Below are positions 50,510 through 62,150 of a stretch of 64,000 bases of DNA, one piece after another (within the stretch, counting starts at the first letter, position 1; each line of letters starts with the position of its first letter). Below the pieces are notes generated by a model. The model made no database searches. It saw nothing but the letters and a program-made list of their open reading frames with translations, and was not told the origin of the DNA. Position numbers and translations under genes: made by a program. The stretch lies in the NCBI RefSeq assembly GCF_005405285.1, contig NZ_BJDT01000001.1, positions 220,726 to 284,725 on the forward strand. Reading direction: 5' to 3'. Source of the DNA: Weissella sagaensis (GTDB lineage: Bacteria > Bacillota > Bacilli > Lactobacillales > Lactobacillaceae).

Positions 50510-52999
50510 ATGGATAATCAATATACACCAAGTGCAAAAAATGTCCTAGTTGTTGCACAAGAACAAGCAAAGTATTTTAAACATCAAGCAGTTGGTACCG
50601 AACACCTATTGCTTGCGTTAGCGATTGAAAAAGAAGGTATTGCTAGCAAAGTATTGCAAGAATTTGATGTTAGTGATGATGATATTAAAAGTCAAATTGA
50701 ACAATTTACGGGCTATGGCACATTGTCTAGAAATGCTAAAAGTGCCTACTTGCCATATTCACCAAAGGCTTCTGATATGATGCGTTTAGCTCATGAAAAT
50801 GCTAAGCAATTACATCAAGATCAAACGGGAACCGAACATTTTCTGTTGGCATTATTGTCAGATGAAACGATTTTTTCATCACGTATTTTAGCTAATTTAA
50901 ATATTAGTCCTGCTGAAATGCGTCGGGCAACGTTGCGTAAACTAGGCGTTAAAGATGTTGCTAAAAAACGTGACCCACGTCGTAATCGACGCGGCCAGCA
51001 ACCAGAAACAGAAGGAACACCAACGTTGGATACGTTGGCACGTGATTTAACGCAATTGGCACGTGATGATAAAATGGACCCCGTTGTTGGTCGTGAAGCT
51101 GAAGTTAAACGGGTCATTCAAATCTTGTCACGTCGAACTAAAAACAATCCCGTTTTAATTGGTGAACCTGGGGTTGGAAAAACGGCAATTGCAGAAGGAT
51201 TAGCACAACGTATCGTCACTGGTGATGTTCCTTCAGATATGACCCAAAAGCGGTTGATGATGCTTGATATGGGATCACTAGTTGCTGGTACGAAATATCG
51301 TGGTGAATTCGAAGATCGTTTGAAAAAAGTGATTGAGGAAATTCAACGAGATGGTCAGGTAATTCTTTTTATTGACGAGTTACATACATTGATTGGTGCT
51401 GGTGGTGCTGAAGGTGCCATTGATGCTTCAAATATTTTGAAACCAGCATTAGCTCGTGGTGAATTACAAACAATTGGTGCGACAACGTTGGATGAATATC
51501 AAAAGTATATTGAAGCTGATGCTGCCTTGGAACGCCGTTTTGCACAGGTTAGCGTTGAAGAACCAACGCAATCAGATGCAATTGAGATTTTGAAAGGGCT
51601 AAAGCCACGCTATGAACAACATCATCAAGTGTCAATTCCAGATGAGACAATTGTTGAAGCGGTAAAACTTTCAGTACGTTATGTAACGGATCGCTTCTTG
51701 CCTGATAAGGCGATTGATATTATGGATGAAGCTGCTGCTAAAGTTCGTATCGATCGTGTTGGGCATCAAACGCCAGTTGCTAAGCAACAAGAAAAGTTGT
51801 TGGTTTTGCGTCAAGCGAAAGATGAAGCAATTGAACAGTTGAATTTTGAATTAGCTGCTGAATATCGTAAGAAGGAGATGCGTCAAAAGCGTCAAATTGA
51901 TAAATTGCTTGATGAACAAAATGACAATCAAGCGAATGAGCAATATGATTTAACGTTGTCAGTTCATGATATTGCCCAAGTAGTTTCTGAACAAACAGGT
52001 GTGCCATTGACACAAATGGAAAAATCAGAACAAGAGCGTTTGGTTAATCTAGAAAAGGTGTTGCACAATCGTGTGATTGGCCAAAATGAAGCTGTTTCAG
52101 CAATTGCACGTTCTATTCGTCGTGCTCGGTCTGGTTTGAAAGATCCACAACGGCCAATCGGTACGTTCTTGTTCTTAGGGCCTACTGGAACGGGAAAAAC
52201 TGAATTAGCAAAGGCTTTGGCTGAAGCAGTATTTGGCTCAGAAGATAACATGATTCGGGTCGATATGTCAGAGTATCGCGAAGCATATTCTGCAAGTCGT
52301 CTGGTTGGATCAGCACCAGGTTATGTTGGATATGAGGAAGGTGGCCAGTTAACGGAAAAGGTTCGCCGCCATCCATATTCAGTTGTCTTACTAGATGAGG
52401 CTGAAAAGGCACACCCAGATATTTATAACTTGATGTTACAAGTTTTTGATGATGGCTATATGACAGATGCTAAGGGTCGTAAAGTTGATTTTAGAAATAC
52501 AATCATTATTATGACATCTAATTTAGGTGCAACACGTCTACGTGATGAAAAGTCAGTTGGCTTTGGTGCAATTGATAAATCAGCTAATTACGATGCAATG
52601 CGTGATACGATTATGAAGACGGTTAAAGAAACATTCCGTCCTGAATTTGTTAATCGTTTGGATGAAATGGTTGTATTCCGTTCGCTAAATAAGGATGAAT
52701 TACATCAAATTGTTAAGCTGATGGCTAAATCAGTTTTGCAACGCATTAGTGAGCAAGGCTTTAATATTAAAATGACGCCTGCAGCAATGAATGTTGTTGC
52801 CAAAGCTGGTTTTGACCCAGAGTTTGGTGCCCGTCCAATTCGTCGCGCATTACAATCAAAGGTTGAAGATGCGCTTTCAGAAGAACTATTGCTTGGTAAG
52901 ATTACGATTAATGATCAGGTGACAGTTGGTGCTAAAAATGGTGAAATTAAGATTAGTGTTAAACCACTAAAACAAGACACTGCAACTGTGTCAGGTTAA
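50510..52999 (+). CDS. clpC: ATP-dependent Clp protease ATPase subunit ClpC
   Basis: 829 residues from ATG 50510, one base after the ctsR stop. Two N-terminal Clp_N repeats (to about residue 145), first AAA+ domain with GEPGVGKT, a middle domain with a UVR-like segment ([17 protein letters not shown]), second AAA+ domain with GPTGTGKT, and a C-terminal D2-small domain. The middle coiled coil is short, so this is ClpC rather than disaggregase ClpB. Unfolds proteins for ClpP. Weak ribosome-binding site, so probably coupled to ctsR. Confidence 0.95.
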   Translation: MDNQYTPSAKNVLVVAQEQAKYFKHQAVGTEHLLLALAIEKEGIASKVLQEFDVSDDDIKSQIEQFTGYGTLSRNAKSAYLPYSPKASDMMRLAHENAKQLHQDQTGTEHFLLALLSDETIFSSRILANLNISPAEMRRATLRKLGVKDVAKKRDPRRNRRGQQPETEGTPTLDTLARDLTQLARDDKMDPVVGREAEVKRVIQILSRRTKNNPVLIGEPGVGKTAIAEGLAQRIVTGDVPSDMTQKRLMMLDMGSLVAGTKYRGEFEDRLKKVIEEIQRDGQVILFIDELHTLIGAGGAEGAIDASNILKPALARGELQTIGATTLDEYQKYIEADAALERRFAQVSVEEPTQSDAIEILKGLKPRYEQHHQVSIPDETIVEAVKLSVRYVTDRFLPDKAIDIMDEAAAKVRIDRVGHQTPVAKQQEKLLVLRQAKDEAIEQLNFELAAEYRKKEMRQKRQIDKLLDEQNDNQANEQYDLTLSVHDIAQVVSEQTGVPLTQMEKSEQERLVNLEKVLHNRVIGQNEAVSAIARSIRRARSGLKDPQRPIGTFLFLGPTGTGKTELAKALAEAVFGSEDNMIRVDMSEYREAYSASRLVGSAPGYVGYEEGGQLTEKVRRHPYSVVLLDEAEKAHPDIYNLMLQVFDDGYMTDAKGRKVDFRNTIIIMTSNLGATRLRDEKSVGFGAIDKSANYDAMRDTIMKTVKETFRPEFVNRLDEMVVFRSLNKDELHQIVKLMAKSVLQRISEQGFNIKMTPAAMNVVAKAGFDPEFGARPIRRALQSKVEDALSEELLLGKITINDQVTVGAKNGEIKISVKPLKQDTATVSG

Positions 53000-53003
53000 A
53001 TTT

Positions 53004-53053
53004 AAAAAGTAAGCGTTGACAAGAAGTCTTTTTCTTGCTAATGCTTACTTTTT
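53004..53053 (+). terminator. Terminator after clpC
   Basis: AAAAAGTAAGCGTT pairs with AATGCTTACTTTTT, with an inner CAAGAA/TTCTTG stem. The -35 of the rpoB promoter lies inside its 3' half. Confidence 0.85.
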
Positions 53054-53063
53054 CTTGTATACT
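53035..53063 (+). promoter_or_regulatory. Promoter of rpoB-rpoC
   Basis: TTGCTA, 17-base spacer, TATACT. Overlaps the clpC terminator. It predicts a leader of about 195 bases before the rpoB start. Confidence 0.65.
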
Positions 53064-53134
53064 TAATAATAGTTTAATTGTGTATAAAACAATGGCTGAC
53101 AGGAAATATTGTCCCTGAAAGCCTGCATAGCAAC

Positions 53135-53176
53135 GACAAGAGCATTTTCAATTACGGGGATGCTGTTGTCTTTTTT
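53135..53176 (+). terminator. Terminator-like hairpin in the rpoB leader (possible attenuator)
   Basis: GACAA and AGCAT arms pair with ATGCT and TTGTC across one G-G mismatch, followed by six Ts. It is preceded by a second hairpin (GGCT, GACA with TGTC, AGCC; 53094-53123). It lies within the rpoB leader, about 90 bases before the start codon, so full termination would prevent rpoB expression. Confidence 0.6.
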
Positions 53177-53265
53177 GCACTTAAAAACCGGTATAAAACA
53201 GAAATTGTAAACAAACTGTAATAAACTGGATGCACAGTTGGCCAATTCAAAGCGAGGTGGAAAAC

Positions 53266-56200
53266 TTGGTAGGAACGCTTGTAAAGTATGGTAAACACCG
53301 TGTTCGTCGTAGTTATGCTCGAATCAAAGAAGTTCTTGATTTGCCTAACTTAATCGAAATTCAAACGGACTCATACAACTGGTTTTTGGATGAAGGATTA
53401 CGTGAAATGTTTATGGACATTTTGCCAATCGAAGATTTCCAAGGTAAGTTGTCTCTAGAATTTGTGGACTATAAGCTCATGGAGCCTAAGTACACAGTAG
53501 AAGAAGCACGTAATCATGATGCTAATTATTCAGCACCATTGCACGTTACGTTGCGTTTAACAAATCAAGAAACTGGCGAAATTAAATCACAAGATGTTTT
53601 CTTTGGTGATTTCCCATTGATGACACCAGCAGGAACTTTTATTATTAATGGTGCTGAACGTGTTATCGTTTCACAATTAGTACGTTCTCCTGGTGTGTAC
53701 TATAACGAAGAATTAGACAAGAATGGTCGTCCAAACTTTGGTACGACTTTCATTCCAAGTCGTGGTGCTTGGCTAGAATTTGAAACGGATGCTAAGGGTC
53801 TTAGCTATGTTCGTATTGATCGTACCCGTAAGTTGCCAATTACTGAATTGGTACGTGCATTGGGTTACGGTTCAGATTCTGAAATCCTACAAATGCTTGG
53901 TGATCAATATGATTCAATTTCATTAACATTAGACAAAGATGTACACAAGGTCATTGAGGATTCACGTGTAGAAGAGGCCTTGAAGGACATCTATGAGCGT
54001 CTTCGTCCAGGTGAGCCTAAGACTGCTGATTCAGCACGTGCATTGTTGACCGCTCGTTTCTTTGACCCAAAGCGTTATGACTTAGCACCTGTTGGTCGTT
54101 ACAAGATTAACAAGAAGCTATCATTGAAATCACGTTTGATGGGCTTGACATTGGGTGAAACACTGGCTGATCCTGATACTGGTGAGATTATTGCGACAAA
54201 GGGTACTGTCATTGACAAGCAAGTTATGTCAGTTTTGTCACCTTACTTGGATCGTGATGATTTCAAACGTACGACTTTTACACCATCTGATGATGCTGTC
54301 GTAACGGAACCAATGGTTTTGCAAACAATCTTAGTTGAAAATCCAGAAGATCCTGAAAAGACTTTGCCAGTTATTGGTAACGGTCAATTTGATCCAAAGA
54401 TTCGAACAGTTAAGCCAGCTGACATTATTGCCGGTATGAACCACTTCTTAAACTTGCCATTAGGCATCGGTTCAACTGATGATATTGACCACTTGGGTAA
54501 CCGTCGTATCCGCCGTGTTGGTGAATTGCTACAAAATACATTCCGAATCGGTTTGAGCCGTATGGAACGTGTTGTACGCGAACGTATGTCAATTCAAGAT
54601 CCTGATACAGTAACACCACAACAATTGATTAATATTCGTCCTGTTGTTGCAGCTGTTAAGGAATTCTTTGGTTCATCACAATTGTCACAATTCATGGACC
54701 AAACAAACCCATTGGGTGAATTAACTAACAAGCGTCGTTTATCAGCTCTTGGACCTGGTGGTTTGACTCGTGATCGTGCCGGTTATGAAGTTCGAGACGT
54801 TCACTATACGCACTATGGTCGTATGGATCCAATCGAAACACCTGAAGGACCTAACATTGGGTTGATTAATTCATTGGCCACTTACGGACGTGTTAATAAG
54901 TATGGTTTCATTGAAACACCATATCGTCGTGTTGATTGGGATACACACAAGGTTACTGACCGTATTGACTACTTAACAGCTGATGAAGAAGATAACTTTG
55001 TGGTTGCACAAGGAAATTCTGTCTTAAATGATGATGGTTCGTTTGCTACTGATACTGTTTTGGCACGTAAGAGTGATGTCAACGTTGAAGTACCAATTGA
55101 TCAAGTTGACTACATGGACGTTTCTCCTAAGCAAATTGTTGCTGTTGCCACAGCAGCTATTCCTTTCTTGGAAAACGATGACTCAAATCGTGCTTTGATG
55201 GGTGCCAACATGCAACGTCAAGCAGTTCCTTTGGTTGATCCACATGCACCATTAATTGGTACTGGTATTGAATACAAGGCTGCGCATGATGCGGGTGTTG
55301 CGATTATTTCAAAGTATCCAGGTATTGTTGAATATGTTGATGGCCGTGAAATCCGTGTTCGTCGTGAAGATGGTTCATTAGATAAGTATGCTTTGATGAA
55401 GTTCCGTCGTTCAAACGCAGGTAAGAATTATAACCAACGACCAATTGTTAAGGTTGGGGATGCTGTTGATGCTGATGAAGTATTAGCTGACGGACCATCA
55501 ATGGAGCAAGGTGAATTGGCCTTGGGACAAAACCCGTTGATTGCCTTCATGACTTGGCAAGGATATAACTTCGAGGACGCCATCATTATTAATGAGCGTT
55601 TGATTCGTGATGATGTTTATACATCAATTCACATTGAAGAATACGAATCAGAGGCTCGTGATACAAAGCTTGGCCCTGAAGAATTTACACGTGAAATTCC
55701 AAATACTGGTGAAGACCAATTGAAGAATTTGGATGAACGAGGAATTATTCGTATTGGTGCTGAAGTAGAAGACGGTGATATTTTGGTTGGTAAGGTAACG
55801 CCTAAGGGTGTAACTGAACTATCAGCTGAAGAGCGTTTGCTACATGCTATCTTTGGTGAAAAAGCACGTGAAGTACGTGACACTTCATTAAAGGTACCTC
55901 ACGGTGGTGGCGGTGTCGTTCAAGACGTCCGTATCTTCACTCGTGAAAATGGTGATGAATTGTCACCTGGTGTTAATATGATGGTTCGTGTCTACATTGC
56001 CCAACGTCGTAAGATCCAAGTTGGTGACAAGATGGCCGGACGTCACGGTAACAAGGGTACTGTTTCAGTTATTGTTCCTTCTGAAGATATGCCATTCATG
56101 CCAGATGGTACACCAATTGACATTATGTTGTCACCAATGGGTGTTCCTTCACGTATGAACATTGGACAAGTGCTTGAATTACACTTAGGTATGGCTGCTC

Positions 56201-56871
56201 GTGAACTAGGTATCCACGTTGCATCACCTGTCTTTGATGGGGCACGTGACACAGATATCTGGGATGCTATTCAAGAAGCTGGTTTGCCAGCCGATGGAAA
56301 GTCAATCCTTTATGATGGTCGTACTGGTGAAGCCTTTGATAAGCGTGTGTCTGTTGGTATCATGCACTACATGAAGCTAGCACACATGGTTGATGATAAA
56401 ATTCACGCCCGTTCAATCGGACCTTACTCATTAGTTACGCAACAACCACTTGGTGGTAAAGCACAATTCGGTGGACAGCGTTTCGGAGAAATGGAAGTTT
56501 GGGCCCTTGAAGCTTATGGTGCTGCACATACATTGCAGGAAATCTTAACGTACAAGTCTGACGACGTTGTCGGTCGTGTTAAGACTTATGAAGCCATTGT
56601 TAAGGGTGAACAAATTCCTAAGCCAGGTGTTCCTGAATCATTCCGTGTGTTGGTTAAAGAATTACAAGCACTTGGTTTGGACATGAAGGTCTTGGACGCC
56701 GAAGAGCGCGAAATTGAATTGCGTGATATGGATGAGGATGATTCAGTGCTAAACGTTGAAACAGCTGGTCAAAAGACTGACCAATTAGCCCAAGAATTTA
56801 ATGCTGACGGTACAAATACATCAGCAGCTAATTCAAATAGTGTTGCTAATACAACTGATAGTACTAAATAA
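53266..56871 (+). CDS. rpoB: RNA polymerase subunit beta
   Basis: 1201 residues from a TTG start at 53266, five bases after GAGGTGG; this gives [19 protein letters not shown], the usual RpoB N-terminus, whereas the upstream ATG at 53230 would add 12 unrelated residues. The rifampicin region is wild-type in outline ([20 protein letters not shown], residues about 465-485; [15 protein letters not shown]). Core catalytic segments [13 protein letters not shown] and [11 protein letters not shown] are present. The C-terminal tail after the conserved end is asparagine- and threonine-rich. Confidence 0.96.
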   Translation: MVGTLVKYGKHRVRRSYARIKEVLDLPNLIEIQTDSYNWFLDEGLREMFMDILPIEDFQGKLSLEFVDYKLMEPKYTVEEARNHDANYSAPLHVTLRLTNQETGEIKSQDVFFGDFPLMTPAGTFIINGAERVIVSQLVRSPGVYYNEELDKNGRPNFGTTFIPSRGAWLEFETDAKGLSYVRIDRTRKLPITELVRALGYGSDSEILQMLGDQYDSISLTLDKDVHKVIEDSRVEEALKDIYERLRPGEPKTADSARALLTARFFDPKRYDLAPVGRYKINKKLSLKSRLMGLTLGETLADPDTGEIIATKGTVIDKQVMSVLSPYLDRDDFKRTTFTPSDDAVVTEPMVLQTILVENPEDPEKTLPVIGNGQFDPKIRTVKPADIIAGMNHFLNLPLGIGSTDDIDHLGNRRIRRVGELLQNTFRIGLSRMERVVRERMSIQDPDTVTPQQLINIRPVVAAVKEFFGSSQLSQFMDQTNPLGELTNKRRLSALGPGGLTRDRAGYEVRDVHYTHYGRMDPIETPEGPNIGLINSLATYGRVNKYGFIETPYRRVDWDTHKVTDRIDYLTADEEDNFVVAQGNSVLNDDGSFATDTVLARKSDVNVEVPIDQVDYMDVSPKQIVAVATAAIPFLENDDSNRALMGANMQRQAVPLVDPHAPLIGTGIEYKAAHDAGVAIISKYPGIVEYVDGREIRVRREDGSLDKYALMKFRRSNAGKNYNQRPIVKVGDAVDADEVLADGPSMEQGELALGQNPLIAFMTWQGYNFEDAIIINERLIRDDVYTSIHIEEYESEARDTKLGPEEFTREIPNTGEDQLKNLDERGIIRIGAEVEDGDILVGKVTPKGVTELSAEERLLHAIFGEKAREVRDTSLKVPHGGGGVVQDVRIFTRENGDELSPGVNMMVRVYIAQRRKIQVGDKMAGRHGNKGTVSVIVPSEDMPFMPDGTPIDIMLSPMGVPSRMNIGQVLELHLGMAARELGIHVASPVFDGARDTDIWDAIQEAGLPADGKSILYDGRTGEAFDKRVSVGIMHYMKLAHMVDDKIHARSIGPYSLVTQQPLGGKAQFGGQRFGEMEVWALEAYGAAHTLQEILTYKSDDVVGRVKTYEAIVKGEQIPKPGVPESFRVLVKELQALGLDMKVLDAEEREIELRDMDEDDSVLNVETAGQKTDQLAQEFNADGTNTSAANSNSVANTTDSTK

Positions 56872-56889
56872 AATTTAAATAAAGTGTAG

Positions 56890-56983
56890 CCGACCTAGTT
56901 TTTGCTAGGCTTGTGCTTAGTGTGAAGGGTATTGTGTTAATAATCGGCATACTAAGGACAAGCCTAGTGAAGTTTTGGGTCGG
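56890..56983 (+). ncRNA. Long structured element between rpoB and rpoC
   Basis: CTAGGCTTGTGCTTAGT (56905-56921) can pair with ACTAAGGACAAGCCTAG (56951-56967): 16 base pairs and one G-G mismatch, with a 29-base loop. An outer clamp pairs CCGACC (56890-56895) with GGTCGG (56978-56983). The 5' arm can instead form a small hairpin CCTAG-TTTTTG-CTAGG (56894-56909), which excludes the long stem. No T-run follows, so it is not a terminator. It may be an RNase III site or a regulatory fold. The transcript role is inferred. Confidence 0.6.
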
Positions 56984-57018
56984 AATTGTATAAAGAACCT
57001 ATGAAAGGGGTCGAACAA

Positions 57019-60000
57019 TTGATCGATGTCAATAAGTTTGAAAGTATGCAAATCGGTCTGGCAAGCCCAGATAAGATTCGCAGCTGGTCTTACGGTGAAG
57101 TAAAAAAGCCTGAGACAATCAACTACCGTACACTTAAGCCTGAAAAAGATGGTCTTTTCGATGAACGTATCTTCGGACCTACAAAAGATTATGAATGTGC
57201 TTGTGGAAAGTACAAGCGTATCCGTTATAAGGGCATTGTTTGTGACCGTTGTGGGGTTGAAGTAACCTCAGCTAAGGTTCGTCGTGAGCGCATGGGTCAC
57301 ATTGAGTTGGCTGCACCAGTATCACATATCTGGTATTTCAAGGGTATCCCATCACGTATGGGACTCGTTTTGGACATGTCACCACGTTCACTTGAAGAAG
57401 TTATTTACTTTGCTTCATACGTTGTTACTAAGCCAGGGGATACATCACTAACTGAAAAGCAATTGCTATCAGAACGTGAGTATCGTCAATTAAAGTCTGA
57501 ATATGGTAATGCTTTTGAAGCTGGTATGGGTGCTGAAGCTGTCCAAACCTTGTTATCAAATGTTGACTTGGAAGAAGAAGTTACAGAACTAAAGGCACAA
57601 TTGCGTGAAGCAACTGGTCAAAAGCGTGTCCGTGCTGTTCGTCGTTTGGACATCATCGAAGCGTTTGTAAAGTCTGGTAACAAGCCAGAGTGGATGGTTA
57701 TGGATGTTATTCCAATTATCCCACCTGACTTACGCCCTATGGTTCAACTTGAAGGTGGTCGTTTTGCCACTTCAGATTTGAATGATTTGTACCGTCGTGT
57801 TATTAACCGAAATAACCGTTTAAAGCGTTTGCTAGAGCTAAATGCTCCTGGTATTATCGTGCAAAACGAAAAGCGTATGTTGCAAGAAGCAGCTGATGCT
57901 TTGGTTGATAATGGTCGTCGTGGTCGTCCAGTTACTGGTCCTGGTAATCGTCCATTAAAGTCACTATCACACATGCTTAAGGGTAAGCAAGGACGTTTCC
58001 GTCAAAACTTGCTTGGTAAGCGTGTTGATTACTCTGGTCGTTCAGTTATCGACGTTGGTCCTTTCTTGAAGATGAACCAAATGGGACTACCACGCCCAAT
58101 GGCAATGGAATTGTTCCGCCCATTTATTATGAAGGAATTGGTTAAACGCGATTTGGCAGGTAATATTCGTGCCGCTAAGCGTAAGATTGATCGTCATGAT
58201 GAAGATGTTATGGATGTTTTGGAAGATGTTATCAAGGAGCACCCAGTTCTATTGAACCGTGCACCAACGTTGCACCGTTTGGGTATTCAAGCATTCGAGC
58301 CAGTATTAGTTTCTGGTAAGGCAATGCGTCTACACCCATTGGTAACTGAAGCTTATAATGCCGACTTTGATGGGGACCAAATGGCTATTCACGTCCCACT
58401 ATCAGATGAAGCACAGGCTGAAGCACGTTTGCTAATGTTAGCTGCGGGCCACATTTTGGCACCTAAAGATGGAAAGCCTATCGTGGCGCCATCACAGGAC
58501 ATGGTTATCGGTAACTATTACCTAACGACTGAAGAAGCTGGTCGTGAAGGTGAAGGAATGATCTTTAAGGATCTTAACGAAGTTCGTACAGCTTACCAAA
58601 ACAAGTATGTGCACTTGCACACACGTATTGGTATTCAAACAGCTTCATTACCTGCTGAAAAGCCATTTACTGCTGAACAACGTTCACGCATTATGATGAC
58701 TTCTGTTGGAAAGCTATTCTTTAATGATATCTTGCCAGTAGATTTCCCATACTTGAATGAGCCAACAGAAGCAAATCTACACGAAATTGACAACCGTTTC
58801 TTCTTGGAGCCAGGTGAGGATATTAAGGCACGTTACGCTGAAACACCAATCTTGCCACCATTTAAGAAGGGTTACTTGTCAGACATCATTGCCGAAGTAT
58901 ATAAGATTTACAAGGTTACAGAAACATCATTGTTGTTGGACCGTATGAAGGACTTGGGTTACGATGAGTCAACAAAGTCTGGTTTGACGGTGGGAGTTTC
59001 TGACGTTACTGACTTGAAAGAAAAACCAGAAATTATTGAAGATGCTCACAAGCAAGTTGCAACTGTTACAAAACAATTCCGTCGTGGATTGATTACCGAT
59101 TCAGAACGTTATGAACGTGTTATTGCTATTTGGAATAAGGCTAAGGATGACATTACTGAAAAGCTAATTGAACACTTCGAACCAGATAACAACATCTTCA
59201 TGATGTCTGATTCTGGAGCACGTGGTAACATTTCTAACTTTACACAATTGGCTGGTATGCGTGGATTGATGGCAGCACCTAATGGTCGTATCATGGAACT
59301 ACCTATTATCGCCAACTTCCGTGAGGGACTATCTGTTTTGGAAATGTTCTTCTCAACTCACGGTGCTCGTAAGGGAATGACCGACACGGCGCTAAAGACT
59401 GCCGATTCAGGTTACATGACACGTCGTTTGGTTGATGTGGCACAAGATGTTATTATCCGTGAAGATGACTGTGGTAGTGACCGTGGCTTGGATGTTTCAG
59501 CCATTATGAATGGTAATGAAGTAATCGAATCATTGTACGAACGTATCTTGGGTCGTTATGCTCAAAAGTCAGTCTTTGATCCACAAACTGGTGATAAGTT
59601 GGTTGGTCATAACGAGATGATTACAGAAGATATCGCAAAGCGCATTGTCGAAGCTGGTATTACAACTGTTACAATTCGTTCAGCATTTACTTGCAACACT
59701 GAACACGGAGTTTGTGTTCGTTGCTACGGCCGTAATATGGCTACTGGTGATGTTGTTGAAGTTGGTGAAGCTGTGGGTACTGTTGCTGCACAATCAATCG
59801 GTGAGCCAGGTACGCAATTGACGATGCGTACGTTCCACACGGGTGGTGTTGCCGGAAACGATATTACACAAGGTCTTCCTCGTGTGCAAGAAATCTTTGA
59901 AGCACGTAACCCTAAGGGTCGTGCGATGATTACTGAAGTTACTGGTGAAGTAACAACTATCGAAGAAAACCCTGCTGATCGTACTAAGGAAGTAACTATC

Positions 60001-60675
60001 CAAGGTGAGACAGATACTCGTACTTACACTTTGCCTATGTCATCACGTATGCGTGTTGGTGAAGGTGATCATATTCACCGTGGTGAGACGTTGAATGAAG
60101 GTTCTGCTGATCCTAAGGAAATTATCCAAGTTCGTGATACATTAGCAACGGAAAACTATATTGTGCTTGAAGTACAAAAGGTTTACCGTATGCAAGGTGT
60201 TGAGATTTCTGACAAGCACATCGAAGTTATGGCTCGTCAGATGTTGCGTAAGGTTCGTGTCATGGATCCAGGTGAAACAGATCTATTGCCAGGTACTTTG
60301 ATGGATATTGCACAATTCCGTGATGCTAATGAAGGTACCTTGCTTAAGGGTGGTTTGCCTGCAACAGGTCGTCCTGTTTTGCTTGGTATTACAAAGGCCT
60401 CATTGGAAACTAACTCATTCTTGTCAGCTGCATCATTCCAGGAAACAACACGTGTCTTGACTGATGCTGCTATTCGCGGTAAGAACGATCCACTTGTTGG
60501 TTTGAAGGAAAATGTTATTATTGGTAAGCTAATTCCAGCTGGTACTGGAATGAAGCAATATCAAGAAATTGCAGGTAAGGTCGTTGCAGACCCAATTATT
60601 ACTGCTTCTGAAGAAGATAATAATATGCCAACTTCAATTGCTGATATTGAAAGTGCTATGAACTTAACAAAATAA
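57019..60675 (+). CDS. rpoC: RNA polymerase subunit beta prime
   Basis: 1218 residues from a TTG start at 57019, 8 bases after AAAGGGG; this gives [27 protein letters not shown] alignment with Bacillus RpoC (MLDVNNF...). In-frame ATG 57001 and TTG 56986 lie upstream of the site. N-terminal zinc ribbon CACGK...CDRCG, the catalytic [12 protein letters not shown] with three Mg-binding aspartates, bridge helix and trigger loop ([19 protein letters not shown]) and the second zinc site CGSDRG...[13 protein letters not shown] are all present. Confidence 0.96.
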   Translation: MIDVNKFESMQIGLASPDKIRSWSYGEVKKPETINYRTLKPEKDGLFDERIFGPTKDYECACGKYKRIRYKGIVCDRCGVEVTSAKVRRERMGHIELAAPVSHIWYFKGIPSRMGLVLDMSPRSLEEVIYFASYVVTKPGDTSLTEKQLLSEREYRQLKSEYGNAFEAGMGAEAVQTLLSNVDLEEEVTELKAQLREATGQKRVRAVRRLDIIEAFVKSGNKPEWMVMDVIPIIPPDLRPMVQLEGGRFATSDLNDLYRRVINRNNRLKRLLELNAPGIIVQNEKRMLQEAADALVDNGRRGRPVTGPGNRPLKSLSHMLKGKQGRFRQNLLGKRVDYSGRSVIDVGPFLKMNQMGLPRPMAMELFRPFIMKELVKRDLAGNIRAAKRKIDRHDEDVMDVLEDVIKEHPVLLNRAPTLHRLGIQAFEPVLVSGKAMRLHPLVTEAYNADFDGDQMAIHVPLSDEAQAEARLLMLAAGHILAPKDGKPIVAPSQDMVIGNYYLTTEEAGREGEGMIFKDLNEVRTAYQNKYVHLHTRIGIQTASLPAEKPFTAEQRSRIMMTSVGKLFFNDILPVDFPYLNEPTEANLHEIDNRFFLEPGEDIKARYAETPILPPFKKGYLSDIIAEVYKIYKVTETSLLLDRMKDLGYDESTKSGLTVGVSDVTDLKEKPEIIEDAHKQVATVTKQFRRGLITDSERYERVIAIWNKAKDDITEKLIEHFEPDNNIFMMSDSGARGNISNFTQLAGMRGLMAAPNGRIMELPIIANFREGLSVLEMFFSTHGARKGMTDTALKTADSGYMTRRLVDVAQDVIIREDDCGSDRGLDVSAIMNGNEVIESLYERILGRYAQKSVFDPQTGDKLVGHNEMITEDIAKRIVEAGITTVTIRSAFTCNTEHGVCVRCYGRNMATGDVVEVGEAVGTVAAQSIGEPGTQLTMRTFHTGGVAGNDITQGLPRVQEIFEARNPKGRAMITEVTGEVTTIEENPADRTKEVTIQGETDTRTYTLPMSSRMRVGEGDHIHRGETLNEGSADPKEIIQVRDTLATENYIVLEVQKVYRMQGVEISDKHIEVMARQMLRKVRVMDPGETDLLPGTLMDIAQFRDANEGTLLKGGLPATGRPVLLGITKASLETNSFLSAASFQETTRVLTDAAIRGKNDPLVGLKENVIIGKLIPAGTGMKQYQEIAGKVVADPIITASEEDNNMPTSIADIESAMNLTK

Positions 60676-60713
60676 AGTGTTCTTATAAAGACTAATCTTT
60701 ATGAAACATGTTA

Positions 60714-60760
60714 AAACATCCTGTTGATGACATTCATTTGTTATCGATAGGATGTTTTTG
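60714..60760 (+). terminator. Terminator after rpoC (repeated copy 1)
   Basis: AACATCCT and TTGATGA arms pair with TTATCGA and AGGATGTT, then Ts. Nearly the same 55-base sequence recurs at 62037-62090. Confidence 0.8.
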
Positions 60761-60816
60761 TTAAGATAAGGGTAGTTAAATTCATAATGTCACAATCTAA
60801 ATTGTAGGAGGATTGT

Positions 60817-62013
60817 ATGGAAGATTTTAGTTTTCAAAATAAGACAGCGATTCGTTTTGGTAAACACCATATTGATGAAGAATTGCATGATGCTGTTGCG
60901 CAATTTGCGCAAAAGGTATTGTTAACGTATGGTGGTGGTTCCATCAAAAAATCTGGTTTATATGATCGCGTCCAAAAAGCATTAGCTGATCTACAAGTAT
61001 TTGAATTGTCTGGGATTGCACCTAATCCAAAAATTGATTCTATTCGTGATGGCCAAAAATTGGCGAAGGCACATGATATTGATGTCATTCTATCAGTTGG
61101 TGGTGGTTCAGTATTAGACGCTTCAAAGGTCATTGCCTCAGCAAAATTTTATGATGGTGATGCTTGGGACTTAGTTGCTGATCGTGGTGCACAATCACGA
61201 TCAGATATCGATCAATTGCCTGTTGTTGATATTTTGACTTTGTCTGCAACTGGTTCAGAAATGAATGCTGGCTCAGTGATTTCAAATTCAGATTTGAATA
61301 TCAAGCTAGGCACATATGGTCCTAATACACCAGCGGTTTCATTTTTAGACCCACAATTAACCTATTCAGTTTCAAAATGGCAAACAGCTGCAGGGTCATT
61401 TGATGTATTTTCACATTTAGCAGAACAATACTTTGATCGGGCAACGGCTAACGACGTGACAAGTGGTATTATTGAAGGTATGATGCGCTCAGTCATTAAA
61501 TGGGCCCCAGTTGCGTTAGCAGAACCAGATAATTATGATGCTCGTGCTAACTTAATGTGGGGAGCAACGATGGCACTAAATGGCATTGCTCGTTCAGGAA
61601 ATAAGAATGGCTGGACGGTTCACCCCATTGAACATGAGTTGTCAGCCTACTACGATATTACACACGGTGTTGGGTTAGCTATTTTAACACCTCGTTGGAT
61701 GAAACGTGTCTTGTCAGGTGAGACACAAGCCCGTTTTGCTCGTTATGGTCGTGAAGTTTGGCATTTAACTGGCAAAGATGACTTAGACGTGGCACAACGT
61801 GCAATCCAAGCAACGTATGATTGGATTAAGTCACTTGATATCCCAATGACACTCCCTGGTGTTGCGATTAATTCCGAAGAAAAATTTGTTGAAATGGCCC
61901 AAGAAGCAGTCCGCATTGGTAACTTGAACCAAAATGGTGGTTACGTTAATTTAACAGTTGACGATGTAACGGCCTTATATCATGATTCTATGACAACGGC
62001 TGGTTTTGAATAA
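60817..62013 (+). CDS. Iron-containing alcohol dehydrogenase (YqhD/BdhA type), copy 1
   Basis: 398 residues. Group III metal-dependent alcohol dehydrogenase: GGGSIKKSG, SVGGGSVLDASKVIA nucleotide-binding loop, TGSEM, and metal ligands in FDVFSHLAEQYFD and HPIEHELSAYYDITHGVG. This subgroup reduces aldehydes or ketones (butanol, 1,2- and 1,3-propanediol chemistry), often with NADPH; the substrate here is unknown. RBS AGGAGG precedes the ATG. A paralogue of the same length follows in tandem. Confidence 0.92.
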   Translation: MEDFSFQNKTAIRFGKHHIDEELHDAVAQFAQKVLLTYGGGSIKKSGLYDRVQKALADLQVFELSGIAPNPKIDSIRDGQKLAKAHDIDVILSVGGGSVLDASKVIASAKFYDGDAWDLVADRGAQSRSDIDQLPVVDILTLSATGSEMNAGSVISNSDLNIKLGTYGPNTPAVSFLDPQLTYSVSKWQTAAGSFDVFSHLAEQYFDRATANDVTSGIIEGMMRSVIKWAPVALAEPDNYDARANLMWGATMALNGIARSGNKNGWTVHPIEHELSAYYDITHGVGLAILTPRWMKRVLSGETQARFARYGREVWHLTGKDDLDVAQRAIQATYDWIKSLDIPMTLPGVAINSEEKFVEMAQEAVRIGNLNQNGGYVNLTVDDVTALYHDSMTTAGFE

Positions 62014-62036
62014 ATAAGATATTAATTGATTTATAG

Positions 62037-62082
62037 GCATCCTATTGATGACATTCATTTGTTATCGATAGGATGTTTTTGT
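62037..62082 (+). terminator. Terminator between the dehydrogenase copies (repeated copy 2)
   Basis: GCATCCTATTGATGAC...TTATCGATAGGATGTTTTT, almost identical to the terminator after rpoC. The following bases (GTTAAGATAA) are also shared, so the duplication unit included the upstream region. Confidence 0.82.
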
Positions 62083-62150
62083 TAAGATAAAGAGAGTTAA
62101 AGTAACCTAAGAATGCATAAACAGCAATAATCTAAATTATGGGAGGTTGC

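Noticed and set aside
53230..53265. ATG at 53230 as the rpoB start
   Set aside because: It lacks a ribosome-binding site and adds residues unlike any RpoB N-terminus; the TTG at 53266 has GAGGTGG at proper distance.
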